A stretch of DNA of 13,915 bases, from positions 1 to 13,915 of the forward strand of contig JAPUIL010000330.1 of the NCBI GenBank assembly GCA_027297085.1, given 5' to 3'. Position 1 is the stretch's first letter. Each line of letters opens with the position of its first letter. Below the pieces are notes generated by a model that saw only the letters and a list, made by a program, of their open reading frames with translations, ran no database searches and was not told the DNA's origin. Both the position numbers and the translations under genes were made by a program. This DNA comes from Verrucomicrobiota bacterium. GTDB lineage: Bacteria > Verrucomicrobiota > Verrucomicrobiia > Opitutales > UBA2995. Below are positions 1 through 7,369 of this stretch, piece after piece.

Positions 1-857
1 ATCCAGACCTGACCTTCCGTGAAGCCGACGTGACGGACCTGGACGCCATCGCTCCGCTGTTTGATGGGGTGGACTGGGTATTCCACCTCGCAGCTCTAGC
101 AGACATCGTTCCTTCCGTCCAGCGACCGCTGGATTACCATAAGGTCAACGTGGACGGGACTATGGCTGTGCTTGAGGCTGCCCGGGCCGCCAGCGTGTGT
201 CGCTTCGTCTACGTTGCGTCGTCTTCTTGTTATGGGATTCCAGACGAGTTTCCGACGCCAGAGACAGCACCGATCAGGCCCATGCATCCGTACGCTATCA
301 CTAAATATGTGGGCGAACAGTACGTGCTCTCCTGGGCCCAGATCTACAAAATGCCATGTATCTCCATGCGCCTTTTCAACGTCTACGGGCCCCGCTCTCG
401 CACTACTGGGGTCTACGGGGCCGTCTTCGGCGTCTTTCTGGCACAGAAGCTGGCAAACAAGCCCCTCACCGTGGTCGGTAACGGTCGTCAGACCCGCGAT
501 TTCGTGTTTGTCAAGGATGTGGTGGACGCCTTCGTCATGGCCGCCCAGTCGGACGTGGTTGGCGAGGCTTTCAACGTAGGCACGGGCAGTCCCTCCAGCA
601 TCAACTGCCTCGTGGAGCTGCTCGGCGGCGAGGTAATCCACCTACCCAAGCGCCCCGGTGAGCCCGACTCCACCCAGGCAGATATAACCAAGATCACCAA
701 AACCCTCGGCTGGCGGCCTACCGTCGGCTTCGACACAGGCGTCAAGGTCATGCTGGATCACATCAACGACTGGCGTGACGCGCCCGTTTGGAATGAGGGG
801 TCTATCAGTAGGGCCACGCGCGAGTGGTTCGCGGTCCTGAGCGAATCGTCCAAGTAG
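1..857 (+). CDS. SDR-family NAD-dependent sugar-nucleotide epimerase/dehydratase (5' end outside window)
   Basis: Extended short-chain dehydrogenase/reductase acting on a nucleotide sugar, probably a UDP-hexose 4-epimerase or a relative, in the cytoplasm. The frame is open from base 3 with no start, so the N-terminal Rossmann TGxxGxxG motif lies upstream; the GTG at 30 is an internal valine. Visible features are the NAD-side motif FHLAALADIVPSV, the catalytic-serine strand ASSSCYG, the catalytic pair in YAITK (YxxxK), the substrate-loop motif RLFNVYGPR, and TRDFVFVKDVVDAF followed by FNVGTG. The C-terminal tail (GWRPTVGF, then about 40 residues) matches the usual end of the family, so the 3' end is complete. 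It precedes a capsule-type gene, consistent with precursor supply. The fold is certain; the exact substrate and reaction cannot be read from sequence. Confidence 0.93.
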   Translation, partial: PDLTFREADVTDLDAIAPLFDGVDWVFHLAALADIVPSVQRPLDYHKVNVDGTMAVLEAARAASVCRFVYVASSSCYGIPDEFPTPETAPIRPMHPYAITKYVGEQYVLSWAQIYKMPCISMRLFNVYGPRSRTTGVYGAVFGVFLAQKLANKPLTVVGNGRQTRDFVFVKDVVDAFVMAAQSDVVGEAFNVGTGSPSSINCLVELLGGEVIHLPKRPGEPDSTQADITKITKTLGWRPTVGFDTGVKVMLDHINDWRDAPVWNEGSISRATREWFAVLSESSK

Positions 858-875
858 TAGGAGACGATAGAGAAG

Positions 876-944
876 ATGGCGGGCAGTCCTAAGATCAAAG
901 ACCTGAATGAGTTAGCCGGCGCAGCGTATATTCCAGCGTTATGA
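876..944 (+). pseudogene. Short 5' gene remnant (22 codons), possibly of a nucleotidyltransferase-like gene
   Basis: An ATG at 876 preceded by a GGAG (859-862) opens a 22-codon frame starting MAGSPKIKDLNELAG and ending at TGA 942-944. It lies just after the epimerase and just before the N-truncated capsule gene, which is in another frame. The pattern KIKxLxELA resembles the first residues of RfaE/TagD-type adenylyltransferase proteins that often occur in such clusters, but 14 residues cannot prove that. My reading is that a deletion joined the start of one gene to the middle of the next. It could also be a chance small ORF. Confidence 0.3.
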
Positions 945-957
945 ATTCGACGCCGTA

Positions 958-2007
958 GTGCTATCAGAGGCCAATTACGTGCGGTCCGGCGTCCTAGCTT
1001 ACGTCGCACTTCAGCACAAGGCAATTGTCTTCTCTCGCTGGGACATGACAGTCCGCCGATATGAGGATTCTAGAGAACTACGCACTCATCCATTTAAGCC
1101 TACCCAAGAAGAATTTCAATTTGTTTACCAAAACGATCGAGAGAAGGCCGTAACGGCTGCGGGCACATATCTACGCTCCCGGCTCAATGGTGATATGCCA
1201 TTGGAAATGGGCCCTGACGCCGCGCTGGCCTACGGAAAGGATCGGTCCATTCTTTCCAAAGAAGAGCTGTGTCAACGCTTCGGCTGGGAAGTGGAAAAAC
1301 CGATAGCATGTGTAATGTCCCATGTATTTACAGACGCTGTGCACCGTAACAATTGGCTGGTGTTCCCTGACTACCTTACCTGGTTACGGGAAACGCTGCA
1401 TGCCATCCGCCAAATTCACGACGTGAACTGGTTAGTAAAACCGCATCCGTCTGAACGTTGGTTTCGTCCCCAACAGACTGCAGAGGGCGAGTACCTAGAA
1501 TCGGCCGCCGACTGCCAGCATGTCAGGATTCTTCCTTATGATGTGAACACCGCGTCGGTGTTGAACGTCGCTCATGCGATGGTTACGTGTTGTGGCACAT
1601 CTGGAATCGAGTTCTCTTGTTACGGTATACCATGCGTGTTGGCGGGTGAAGCCCCTTACTCCAGCTTAGGCTTTACGCTCGAACCGCAATCGGTTGAGGA
1701 GTACTTTGCTCTCTTAAGCGACATTAGCAAAGTGGACTTCCTTGATTCGTCACAGATTGAAAAGGCAAAGGTTTTAGCCTTTATCTATTTCAGACAGCAG
1801 TTGGTTTACAGTTGCTTAAATCCACCAATGCACTTGCACCCTCTAAACCCAGATTTTGATGAGGACAAGTTTTGGCAAGAGGCGATGCATTCCGTGCAGC
1901 AGTACCGCCCTGAGGACGACAGATACTATCAGGCACAGACAGCACAGGTGAGTCAGTGCCCAACCCATCTCGTCAATCCTCAATGGGAGTTCGCGAGTGG
2001 AGCTTAA
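958..2007 (+). pseudogene. Capsule polysaccharide biosynthesis-type protein, N-terminally truncated
   Basis: About 349 codons of a capsule-polysaccharide-synthesis-like protein (related to KpsC/KpsS and CDP-glycerol-transferase-like GT-B proteins), which act in the cytoplasm on polysaccharide or its lipid linker. The C-terminal half has the family signatures: WLVKPHPSE (residues about 159-167), the VTCCGTSGIEF stretch (about 216-226), then YGIPCVLAGEAPYSSLG, where the HP and GTSGIE elements bind the nucleotide. The only start available is GTG 958, with no Shine-Dalgarno sequence. Homology-like sequence (YEFDAVV) runs upstream of it in the same frame as far as the stop at 913-915. Family members normally have a longer N-terminal domain, so the 5' part is probably lost. 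The 3' end is intact and lies 1 nt before the methyltransferase start. It may be dead, or expressed as a shorter protein. Confidence 0.65.
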
Positions 2008-2008
2008 A

Positions 2009-2878
2009 ATGAGTCGCTTGGAGGTCGCCGTCTTTAAGTGCGCCCAACAATATCTTCGTCTTTTTTCCCACCATAGAGGCCAGCGGTTCGTTATTTCGCT
2101 GGCGAGGCGGATTCTTGGAAACACTTGGATCGCTGCTATTGGCACGGGACTGAGGATGTATGCCGATCCCGCAGACGCAGTCGAGGGATTGATTCTGCAA
2201 GATCGCTACGAACCTCACACCACCGAACTATTCGTAAACTTGTTAGAGCCGGGTTCCACTGTTGTTGATATTGGTGCCCATACTGGCTACTACACGATGC
2301 TGGCTGCAGAGAGGGTGGGGCCTCGCGGTCAGGTTCACTCGTTCGAGCCAGTCTCATTTCTTTTTGAAAGGCTTTCACGCAATGTAGACCTGAATAGTCT
2401 CCACAATGTTTGCCTGAACAACGTTGCTCTCTGGGACAAGGAAACAGAACTTGCGCTGTACCTCCCGACTAACAGAAATAGCGGCGGAACATCTATCGTT
2501 AGAACTCCTAAAACCCAACAGGAGCCAATCTTTGTTAACAGTCTGGTGTTAGACTCGTACGTCAATGGGAATGGGGTTGGACGGATTGATCTTATAAAGA
2601 TTGATGCCGAAGGAGCAGAACTGTTCATCCTAAAAGGAGGAACAGAAACCTTGAAGGAGAGCATGCCGGACGTAATCTGTGAAATCCATGAGCACACTTT
2701 CCCAGCTGCCGGATATTCTCCAGAAGATTTACTACATTTTATGGGTGGATTAGGATATCAAGCATTCTACATCGAGACGCCATGGTCTGGTGTTCATTAC
2801 GCTTATTTCTCTCAGACTCCACGAGCCTCTTTACCATTGTGGGAATGGCCGATTACGAAAGTAAGTTCGGGCATTTAG
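2009..2878 (+). CDS. FkbM-family SAM-dependent methyltransferase
   Basis: Class I methyltransferase of the FkbM family, expected to O-methylate a sugar of the glycan using S-adenosylmethionine. From ATG 2009 it is 289 residues, normal for the family. The SAM-binding motif I is VVDIGAHTGYY (residues 85-95). The acidic motif II is HSFEPVSFLFERL (about 110-122). The FkbM hallmark IKIDAEGAE is at 196-204, followed by FILKGG and DVICEIHE. ATG 2009 is preferred to GTG 1997 because a GGAG (1999-2002) sits 6 nt upstream and the preceding stop is at 2005-2007, giving a tightly packed pair likely to be co-transcribed. The reading frame looks undamaged. The acceptor hydroxyl and sugar are unknown. Confidence 0.92.
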   Translation: MSRLEVAVFKCAQQYLRLFSHHRGQRFVISLARRILGNTWIAAIGTGLRMYADPADAVEGLILQDRYEPHTTELFVNLLEPGSTVVDIGAHTGYYTMLAAERVGPRGQVHSFEPVSFLFERLSRNVDLNSLHNVCLNNVALWDKETELALYLPTNRNSGGTSIVRTPKTQQEPIFVNSLVLDSYVNGNGVGRIDLIKIDAEGAELFILKGGTETLKESMPDVICEIHEHTFPAAGYSPEDLLHFMGGLGYQAFYIETPWSGVHYAYFSQTPRASLPLWEWPITKVSSGI

Positions 2879-2943
2879 TAACAACGCGGCGGGGCGAGAC
2901 TCTAACCAGGCCGGTAAGCCTCACCTGGTGGCTATGGCTGTCA

Positions 2944-3102
2944 AGGAGGAACCCCTCCATCTTGCAGATGGTTTGGCGGGGCTAGCTTAGACTAGCTGAG
3001 GCTTTCGGAACCTTCCAGATGACAGTAATCCTTTCGCTAATGTACTGGACGTTGATGGCGGTGACCACAGCTGACAGTATCCTAATTCCGGTGAGCCTTT
3101 GA
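2944..3102 (+). pseudogene. Decayed partial copy of the small membrane-protein gene found at 10545-10877
   Basis: Bases 2945-3064 align without gaps to 10642-10761 at 112 of 120 positions (93%). In the frame of the intact gene this copy reads RRNPSILQMVWRG, then a TAG stop (2983-2985) where the intact copy has Trp, and continues LRLAEAFGTFQM up to MAV. After 3064 similarity ends abruptly and the frame stops at TGA 3100-3102. The N-terminal 33 codons and the C-terminal third of the protein are missing. It sits in the gap between the methyltransferase and a glycosyltransferase, in the same orientation as the intact copy 7.7 kb away. It is not expected to make protein and is best read as the scar of an earlier carbamoyltransferase-type module or a duplication. 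Confidence 0.88.
2945..3064 (+). repeat. 120-bp direct repeat, copy A (partner 10642-10761)
   Basis: Ungapped alignment by eye gives eight mismatches in 120 positions with copy B at 10642-10761, a constant offset of 7697 bp. Both copies are on the + strand. The longest exactly matching stretches exceed 25 bp, for example just upstream of the TAG at 2983 and across the part encoding AEAFGTFQM. Confidence 0.92.
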
Positions 3103-3105
3103 ATA

Positions 3106-4095
3106 ATGTCACTTGCTGAATCTCCTCGTGTGTCGGTCATCATCCCCACATATAAGCGAGCACACATGGTGGCACGTGCCATCAATAGTGTGCTAGCGCA
3201 GACCTTCGCGGATTTCGAACTCCTTGTGATAGATGACTGCTCTGAGGACAATACAGAGGAGGTAGTAAAGGGCATAGAGGATGCACGTATTCGCTACCTC
3301 CCCCGTAGCGTCAATCAGGGAGCCTCGGCAGCCCGCAACACTGGCATTCACGCAGCTCGCGGGGAGTACTTCGCATTCCTGGATTCAGACGATCAATGGA
3401 TTCCTACGAAGTTGGAAACCCAGCTGAAGGTGTTCCAGGATACGGATTGGCCCAACCTCGGGATTGTAATGTGTGGATATATATCCCAAGACGAAGAGGG
3501 CACGGAGGAAGCACTTCCCTCCGCCCGCGGAGGAAACCTATACGAGGCATTTCTCCTGCACCAAATCGGATGCGTGACTGCCTCGGTGATTTTAACCAGG
3601 CGTTCGGCTTGGAGCCAGCCGCTCCTGTTTGACGAAGATCTGGCTTGCGGGGAAGACTGGGACTATCTTACCCGGGCTTCTCAGCGAGCTCAGGTGGATT
3701 ACGTCTCGCAGCCTCTAGTACTACTTGACCGCTGCAAAGGAGATCACTTAACCGACCTGAAGGGCGCCCTGATGGAAAGTTGGCGCCGAATCCGCGAGAA
3801 AAATTATTCCTACCTACGGAGTCGTCCACGATTGTTGATGTTATACCACCAGAGCACACTACGGCGGCACCATCTCTACCGGCATAGAGATAGAATCCGG
3901 CGAGATGCGTTGCAGGCGCTGCTGGATTTCCCTTATCACCCTATCCCATACCTGTGGGTACTAGGTGCTCTTTTTGGATCGCTAACCTTACGTTTGGCTC
4001 TTAGAGTATTCTCATTGGAGGATAAGCCAGCTGAAGCGATCGAAACATTGTATAGGGTGGCCAGCCGGTTTCTATGTCGTCGTCCCCACTTATGA
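3106..4095 (+). CDS. Glycosyltransferase family 2 (GT-A fold)
   Basis: Inverting GT2 enzyme that adds a sugar from a nucleotide donor to the growing lipid-linked glycan at the cytoplasmic face of the membrane. The 329-residue product opens with VSVIIPTYKRAH (residues 9-20), followed by the SVLAQTF helix, the nucleotide-contacting VIDDCSEDNT (41-50), the NQGASAARNTGI segment (70-81) and the DXD-type metal site FLDSDDQW (91-98). An acidic ED pair (ACGEDWD) further on is a candidate catalytic base. A hydrophobic stretch near the C-terminus (YLWVLGALFGSLTLRLAL) may attach it to the membrane. ATG 3106 follows a GGTGAG (3090-3095). The last eight residues (FLCRRPHL) are encoded by bases that, in another frame, belong to the remnant of a different GT2 gene, so the native tail was probably altered by a fusion. 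Donor and acceptor are unknown. Confidence 0.9.
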   Translation: MSLAESPRVSVIIPTYKRAHMVARAINSVLAQTFADFELLVIDDCSEDNTEEVVKGIEDARIRYLPRSVNQGASAARNTGIHAARGEYFAFLDSDDQWIPTKLETQLKVFQDTDWPNLGIVMCGYISQDEEGTEEALPSARGGNLYEAFLLHQIGCVTASVILTRRSAWSQPLLFDEDLACGEDWDYLTRASQRAQVDYVSQPLVLLDRCKGDHLTDLKGALMESWRRIREKNYSYLRSRPRLLMLYHQSTLRRHHLYRHRDRIRRDALQALLDFPYHPIPYLWVLGALFGSLTLRLALRVFSLEDKPAEAIETLYRVASRFLCRRPHL

Positions 4096-4188
4096 CAAGG
4101 AATAGCTACGCTTGGGACGATCCTTAGCGTCTTGGCCCAAACTTTCCATACTCATGTAGTCGACGATGCCTCCACCGAAAATACCTAG
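4073..4188 (+). pseudogene. Remnant of the N-terminus of a second GT2 glycosyltransferase
   Basis: Read across frames, this stretch encodes the start of a GT2 domain. The frame from 4073 gives YVVVPTYDKE then TAG. The frame from 4120 gives ILSVLAQTF and, after two residues, HVVDDASTENT then TAG at 4186-4188. These correspond to VSVIIPTY..., SVLAQTF and VIDDCSEDNT in the intact GT2 just upstream, with a spacing that needs one frameshift near 4095 plus a short deletion between QTF and VDD. The first 23 bases overlap the 3' end of the intact gene. It cannot make a functional enzyme. The following 100 bases up to 4288 show nothing recognisable. Confidence 0.78.
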
Positions 4189-4288
4189 CTATGGCTATAA
4201 GAAGAGCGGTGAGAAGGTTCCTTGAATGATCGTTTTATGATTGTCGAAGTTGGTTCAGGAAAACCGATTTTCTGAGTGAGTAGGTGCT

Positions 4289-5155
4289 TTGCGAATCTTA
4301 GTCGGCACACTTTATACGATCGAGAACGAGTTCGAAGAGTGCGTATCTTCCATTAGGCGGCAGACCTACCCAAATTTTAAGCATATTGTGATCAAGAACC
4401 TTCCCCTTAAGGAAGCACATGACACGCTGTATCAAACATTTGTAGATCGGTCTGATGAGTTCGACCTGCTAATCAAGGTGGATGCTGACATGGTTGTCCC
4501 CGATGAGGAATTTTTCACTAAGATAGTCAGTAAGTTCCGCCAAAACGAATGGCTCGAACTTCTCCAGGTGCACTGTTACGACTATTTTTCTGACCGGCTG
4601 ATTGCCGGTTTGAATACATACCGAAACTCAATGAGGTGGGAGAAAACCGAGGAGTCCACAGTTTTCGTAGACTATGTAAACGTTCCGGACGAACGGTGTT
4701 TCATCGATAAGACCGAATTAGCCCCAGCTGCAATCCATTGCAAGAATCCTTCACTTTTCCAGGCCTTTCACTATGGCATCCACAAGGCAATCAAAGTCCG
4801 CTCTGCGATCGAAATGCATCGATCAGGTCCGATGGTGTCTCACTGGAACAATATTGAACTGACCTGGCGACACTTCTTGCGTTCCGGCGATGTCCGGCTG
4901 GGGTTGGCAGTTTTAGGTGCTGAACTAACTCTGCAAGGACGATTTCTACCCGAGCACGTTGACTATACCAATCCATTCGCATTGGAGGCGCTGAGTGAAT
5001 TCGAATCTTGTGATGCAGAACAAATTAGGAGTTTGGTAAAGGGTCTTCGTTGGAGCAACTTTGGGTTTCTGCCATCCAGGATTCGGCGAGAAGCTATGGG
5101 AGTTCGAGACAGAGGGATAAGTTATATGGTACGCCGCATTACTGCCGGACGATGA
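4289..5155 (+). CDS. GT-A-type glycosyltransferase (family 2-like)
   Basis: A 288-residue glycosyltransferase with a divergent GT2 layout. The strand MRILVGTLYTIENEFEECV (residues 1-19) replaces the usual VSVIIPTYN, then come SIRRQTYPNF and the metal-binding DAD of LIKVDADMVVPDEEFF (61-76). The C-terminal half has several His and Trp residues (SHWNNIELTWRHFLRSGD) but no membrane helix. The only start is TTG 4289: the frame is closed by TGA at 4277-4279 and no ATG or GTG lies near the beginning of the conserved sequence. A weak TAGGTG (4281-4286) is the only Shine-Dalgarno-like sequence, so translation may be poor. It probably transfers one sugar of the repeat unit; specificity is not deducible. 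Confidence 0.82.
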   Translation: MRILVGTLYTIENEFEECVSSIRRQTYPNFKHIVIKNLPLKEAHDTLYQTFVDRSDEFDLLIKVDADMVVPDEEFFTKIVSKFRQNEWLELLQVHCYDYFSDRLIAGLNTYRNSMRWEKTEESTVFVDYVNVPDERCFIDKTELAPAAIHCKNPSLFQAFHYGIHKAIKVRSAIEMHRSGPMVSHWNNIELTWRHFLRSGDVRLGLAVLGAELTLQGRFLPEHVDYTNPFALEALSEFESCDAEQIRSLVKGLRWSNFGFLPSRIRREAMGVRDRGISYMVRRITAGR

Positions 5156-5184
5156 GCTCAAGTTTGTCATACGTACCCTTCGCA

Positions 5185-5211
5185 TAGGAACATTTGCAGC
5201 ACGGGTTCCTA
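5185..5211 (+). other. Perfect 7-bp inverted repeat (stem-loop) between two genes
   Basis: TAGGAAC (5185-5191) and GTTCCTA (5205-5211) are perfectly complementary around a 13-nt loop, 30 bases after the glycosyltransferase stop. No run of T follows, so it does not look like a standard intrinsic terminator. It could be an mRNA-stabilising hairpin, an operator, or chance. Confidence 0.3.
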
Positions 5212-5239
5212 ATGGCCCATGAAATAACGTGATGTCACG

Positions 5240-6145
5240 ATGAGCTCACCGAAGGTCTTGTACATAGCGTCGTCGATGTTCAGCGGATCCACACTATTGG
5301 ATCTTTGTTTGGGCAGCCACAGCATGATTGCAAGCCTGGGTGAAATTAGTAACCTCAGCGAAGCTTATCGTGAGGGAGATCTTTGTTCTTGTGGCGAATC
5401 TCTCCCATCTTGCTCCTTTTGGAAAGCAGTCGAGCAGGAGCTGAGGCGGAAGTGTGGTCAGAACGTGTCACTGGGGACCTGGGATCTGATGCCAGAAAAT
5501 CCCGATCGTTTCAGATACGCAAATGTAGAGCTTCTTAAGGCTATAAGTGGAATAACAGGTAAGCCATTCCTAGTAGATTCGTCGAAAACAAGACGGCGCC
5601 TGCGGCGATATCAACAATGTAGTGATATCGATCTAAAAGTCGTCCATCTGTTGCGACATCCGCTAGGAGTAGCTGCCTCGAGTAAACGCAAAGGAGCCAA
5701 TGGTCTTAAGCCGATCAGGGTATTACGGGGTTGGAGAATTCATAACGAGAAGCTGTGCAAACTTCTGAAAGAACAGCCGAGGCAAGTATCTCTGTTGAGA
5801 CTGAGACACGAAGACTTTGCGACGGATCCTGAGAAGTGGTTAAGGGTCATAGCCGACTGGATGGGTCTTACTTTTGAAAGATCCCAGCTTGAATATTACG
5901 AAACACCTCATCACATACCATCCGGGAACAGACTCCGTCTGTCTTTGGCGGAAGGACGAGCTATTAGTCTGGATACGGGGTGGATAAGCCGTGTGACGTT
6001 GGGTGAGAGAATTTATCTGTGGCTCACCGCGAGGCACTTCCTGACTAATCTCGGTTATAAATGCGTAATCTCAAACGAAGGAGATTTTGTGGTTCCTTGG
6101 CCAAGTTCCGACGAGGGCGCTCCTCAGACCATCGGGACTGCCTAG
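5240..6145 (+). CDS. PAPS-dependent sulfotransferase
   Basis: Cytosolic-type sulfotransferase expected to move a sulfuryl group from PAPS to a hydroxyl of the glycan. It is 301 residues, starting at ATG 5240. The 5'-phosphosulfate-binding loop is SSMFSGSTLLDL (residues 11-22). The 3'-phosphate-binding element is VVHLLRHPLGVAASS (134-148), with R139 and S147/S148 as the typical ligands, preceded by FLVDSSK (110-116). The Cys-rich segment CSCGESLPSCSFW (49-61) is typical of the bacterial polysaccharide-linked subgroup. No signal peptide is evident. The Shine-Dalgarno region is weak. Its position among glycosyltransferases suggests a sulfated surface polysaccharide. Confidence 0.9.
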   Translation: MSSPKVLYIASSMFSGSTLLDLCLGSHSMIASLGEISNLSEAYREGDLCSCGESLPSCSFWKAVEQELRRKCGQNVSLGTWDLMPENPDRFRYANVELLKAISGITGKPFLVDSSKTRRRLRRYQQCSDIDLKVVHLLRHPLGVAASSKRKGANGLKPIRVLRGWRIHNEKLCKLLKEQPRQVSLLRLRHEDFATDPEKWLRVIADWMGLTFERSQLEYYETPHHIPSGNRLRLSLAEGRAISLDTGWISRVTLGERIYLWLTARHFLTNLGYKCVISNEGDFVVPWPSSDEGAPQTIGTA

Positions 6146-6253
6146 CTCATGAATGGCTAGCCGGAAAAATTGGAATATTGTCTGAAAGCAGCACATCGAT
6201 CCCGGGAAATGATCTTTCAATCTCGCCAAATGATCAACGGAGGCATCCCTTAG

Positions 6254-7174
6254 ATGCGTGCTCCACTTGTAAGCGTTATCATTCCTACCCACAATCGCTC
6301 TGATCGTTTCCTGCCCAGGGCAAGCAGGAGCGTCCTTAATCAAACATGGCAAAATCTCGAACTGATTATCGTCGATGACGGGTCCACGGATGGGACCGCG
6401 GACGTGGTCAAGAGGCTGGGGGATGAACGAGTACGATATCTTGTTCATGATGAGAGCCGCGGGGGATGCGCTGCCAGGAACAGCGGAGTAGAAGTAGCAC
6501 ATGGTGAGTTCGTTGCCTTCCTCGACGACGATGATGAATGGCTTCCTCATAAACTCGAGCGGCAGCTTCAGGTCTTTGATGCCCACAATGACCTGGGTCT
6601 GGTATATGGTGGCTGGAATTGGGTCAAGGATGGGACGGAAGAGACTCAGAGGCACAGGGTCCCAGACGCAAAGGGTTTAATAGACGGAATGCCGCGGTGG
6701 TTCTATAACATGGTGGATGACTACGTAGTTAGGACAAAACTAGTGCGAAGGACCGGTTATTGCGAAGGCCTAATAACATTCCACCACGTAGATATATTAA
6801 TTCGGCTAGCGCAAATATGTAGTTTCGGGTACGTGCCGGAAGTACTCGCTTTGTGCTATAACCACAAGGGCCAAAGAGAAAGTGATCCCGCCCAATACCG
6901 AGCCGAAGGGATTGAATACCTTCTCAAGACACACCGTTCGTTCCTTTCTTCTTATCCTTTGGCGCGGGCTGATTTCAACTTGCGACTAGGTACGCTTAAG
7001 CTAATTGAGCTTGGAAACCCGAGCGGCTCACGTCAACACCTACTAGCCAGTGTTCAAGCGCAGCCTCGCCGAGCCAAAACCTGGGCCTATGCGCTGGCCT
7101 CACTTCTACCTTCCACGATAGTGCATCGCTCTGCCGCCGTATACCACGCTTTGTGTCAAAGGCTTGACCATTGA
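6254..7174 (+). CDS. Glycosyltransferase family 2 (GT-A fold)
   Basis: A 306-residue GT2 enzyme with all the canonical elements: VSVIIPTHNRS (residues 6-16), ASRSVLNQTW (23-32), IIVDDGSTDGTADVV (38-52), the SRGGCAARNSG segment and the metal site AFLDDDDEWLPHK (88-100). The region after YVVRTKLVRRTGYCEG is the acceptor half. The C-terminus is basic (QAQPRRAKTW) and carries a short hydrophobic run. ATG 6254 has a good GGAGG (6239-6243) 10 nt upstream. The 108 bases between the sulfotransferase and this gene hold nothing I recognise. It probably adds one sugar to the lipid-linked repeat unit; donor unknown. Confidence 0.92.
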   Translation: MRAPLVSVIIPTHNRSDRFLPRASRSVLNQTWQNLELIIVDDGSTDGTADVVKRLGDERVRYLVHDESRGGCAARNSGVEVAHGEFVAFLDDDDEWLPHKLERQLQVFDAHNDLGLVYGGWNWVKDGTEETQRHRVPDAKGLIDGMPRWFYNMVDDYVVRTKLVRRTGYCEGLITFHHVDILIRLAQICSFGYVPEVLALCYNHKGQRESDPAQYRAEGIEYLLKTHRSFLSSYPLARADFNLRLGTLKLIELGNPSGSRQHLLASVQAQPRRAKTWAYALASLLPSTIVHRSAAVYHALCQRLDH

Positions 7175-7300
7175 GTTAATGGGTGTCCCACCAAGACTTG
7201 CCGACGCTGCATAAGCGGGGGTTGTGGCACCAGTTGTAACTGCACTCCTAACCGCTGTCCTTACGTTGATGTGCATACCCCCCTGCGCTGACTTGAGCCC

Positions 7301-7369
7301 ATGAGAAAAAAAGGGACCTATCGCATACTGCATTGCATACTTGATCTGGGGAGACAAGAAAATGAATAA
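7301..7369 (+). pseudogene. Orphan 5' end of a GT4 glycosyltransferase gene
   Basis: ATG 7301 opens MRKKGTYRILHCI, then L, DLG and a stop at 7367-7369, overlapping the start of the epimerase (ATG 7362). YRILHCIxDLG is the first beta strand and loop of a GT-B (family 4) glycosyltransferase. The same DNA occurs again right after the epimerase, where it does lead into a GT4 remnant. Only about 50 bases (7301-7350) are GT4-like, and the rest of that gene is absent here. The 126 bases upstream (7175-7300) show nothing firm. Confidence 0.72.
7317..7350 (+). repeat. 34-bp direct repeat, left copy (partner 8356-8389)
   Basis: The first 22 bases (7317-7338) are identical to 8356-8377. Three bases then differ, and the last 9 (TGATCTGGG) match again, giving 31 of 34. 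The copies bracket the epimerase gene and encode the same GT4 N-terminal peptide. Confidence 0.93.

Noticed and set aside
96..641. 181-codon open frame on the - strand
   Set aside because: Lies entirely opposite the well-supported epimerase gene, has no recognisable motif, and is explained by codon bias of the sense gene.
6071..6655. 194-codon open frame on the - strand
   Set aside because: Antisense to the end of the sulfotransferase and the conserved start of a GT2 gene; its sequence shows no domain.
7175..7300. Hydrophobic stretch in one frame (GVVAPVVTALLTAVL) with a nearby VHT-like peptide, suggesting a WecA/MraY-type remnant
   Set aside because: Too short, interrupted, and the two parts are in different frames; could be chance.
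7341..7361. Upstream TTG start for the second epimerase
   Set aside because: The extra residues come from the GT4-derived repeat, while ATG 7362 has a well-placed GGGGAG and begins at the Rossmann strand.
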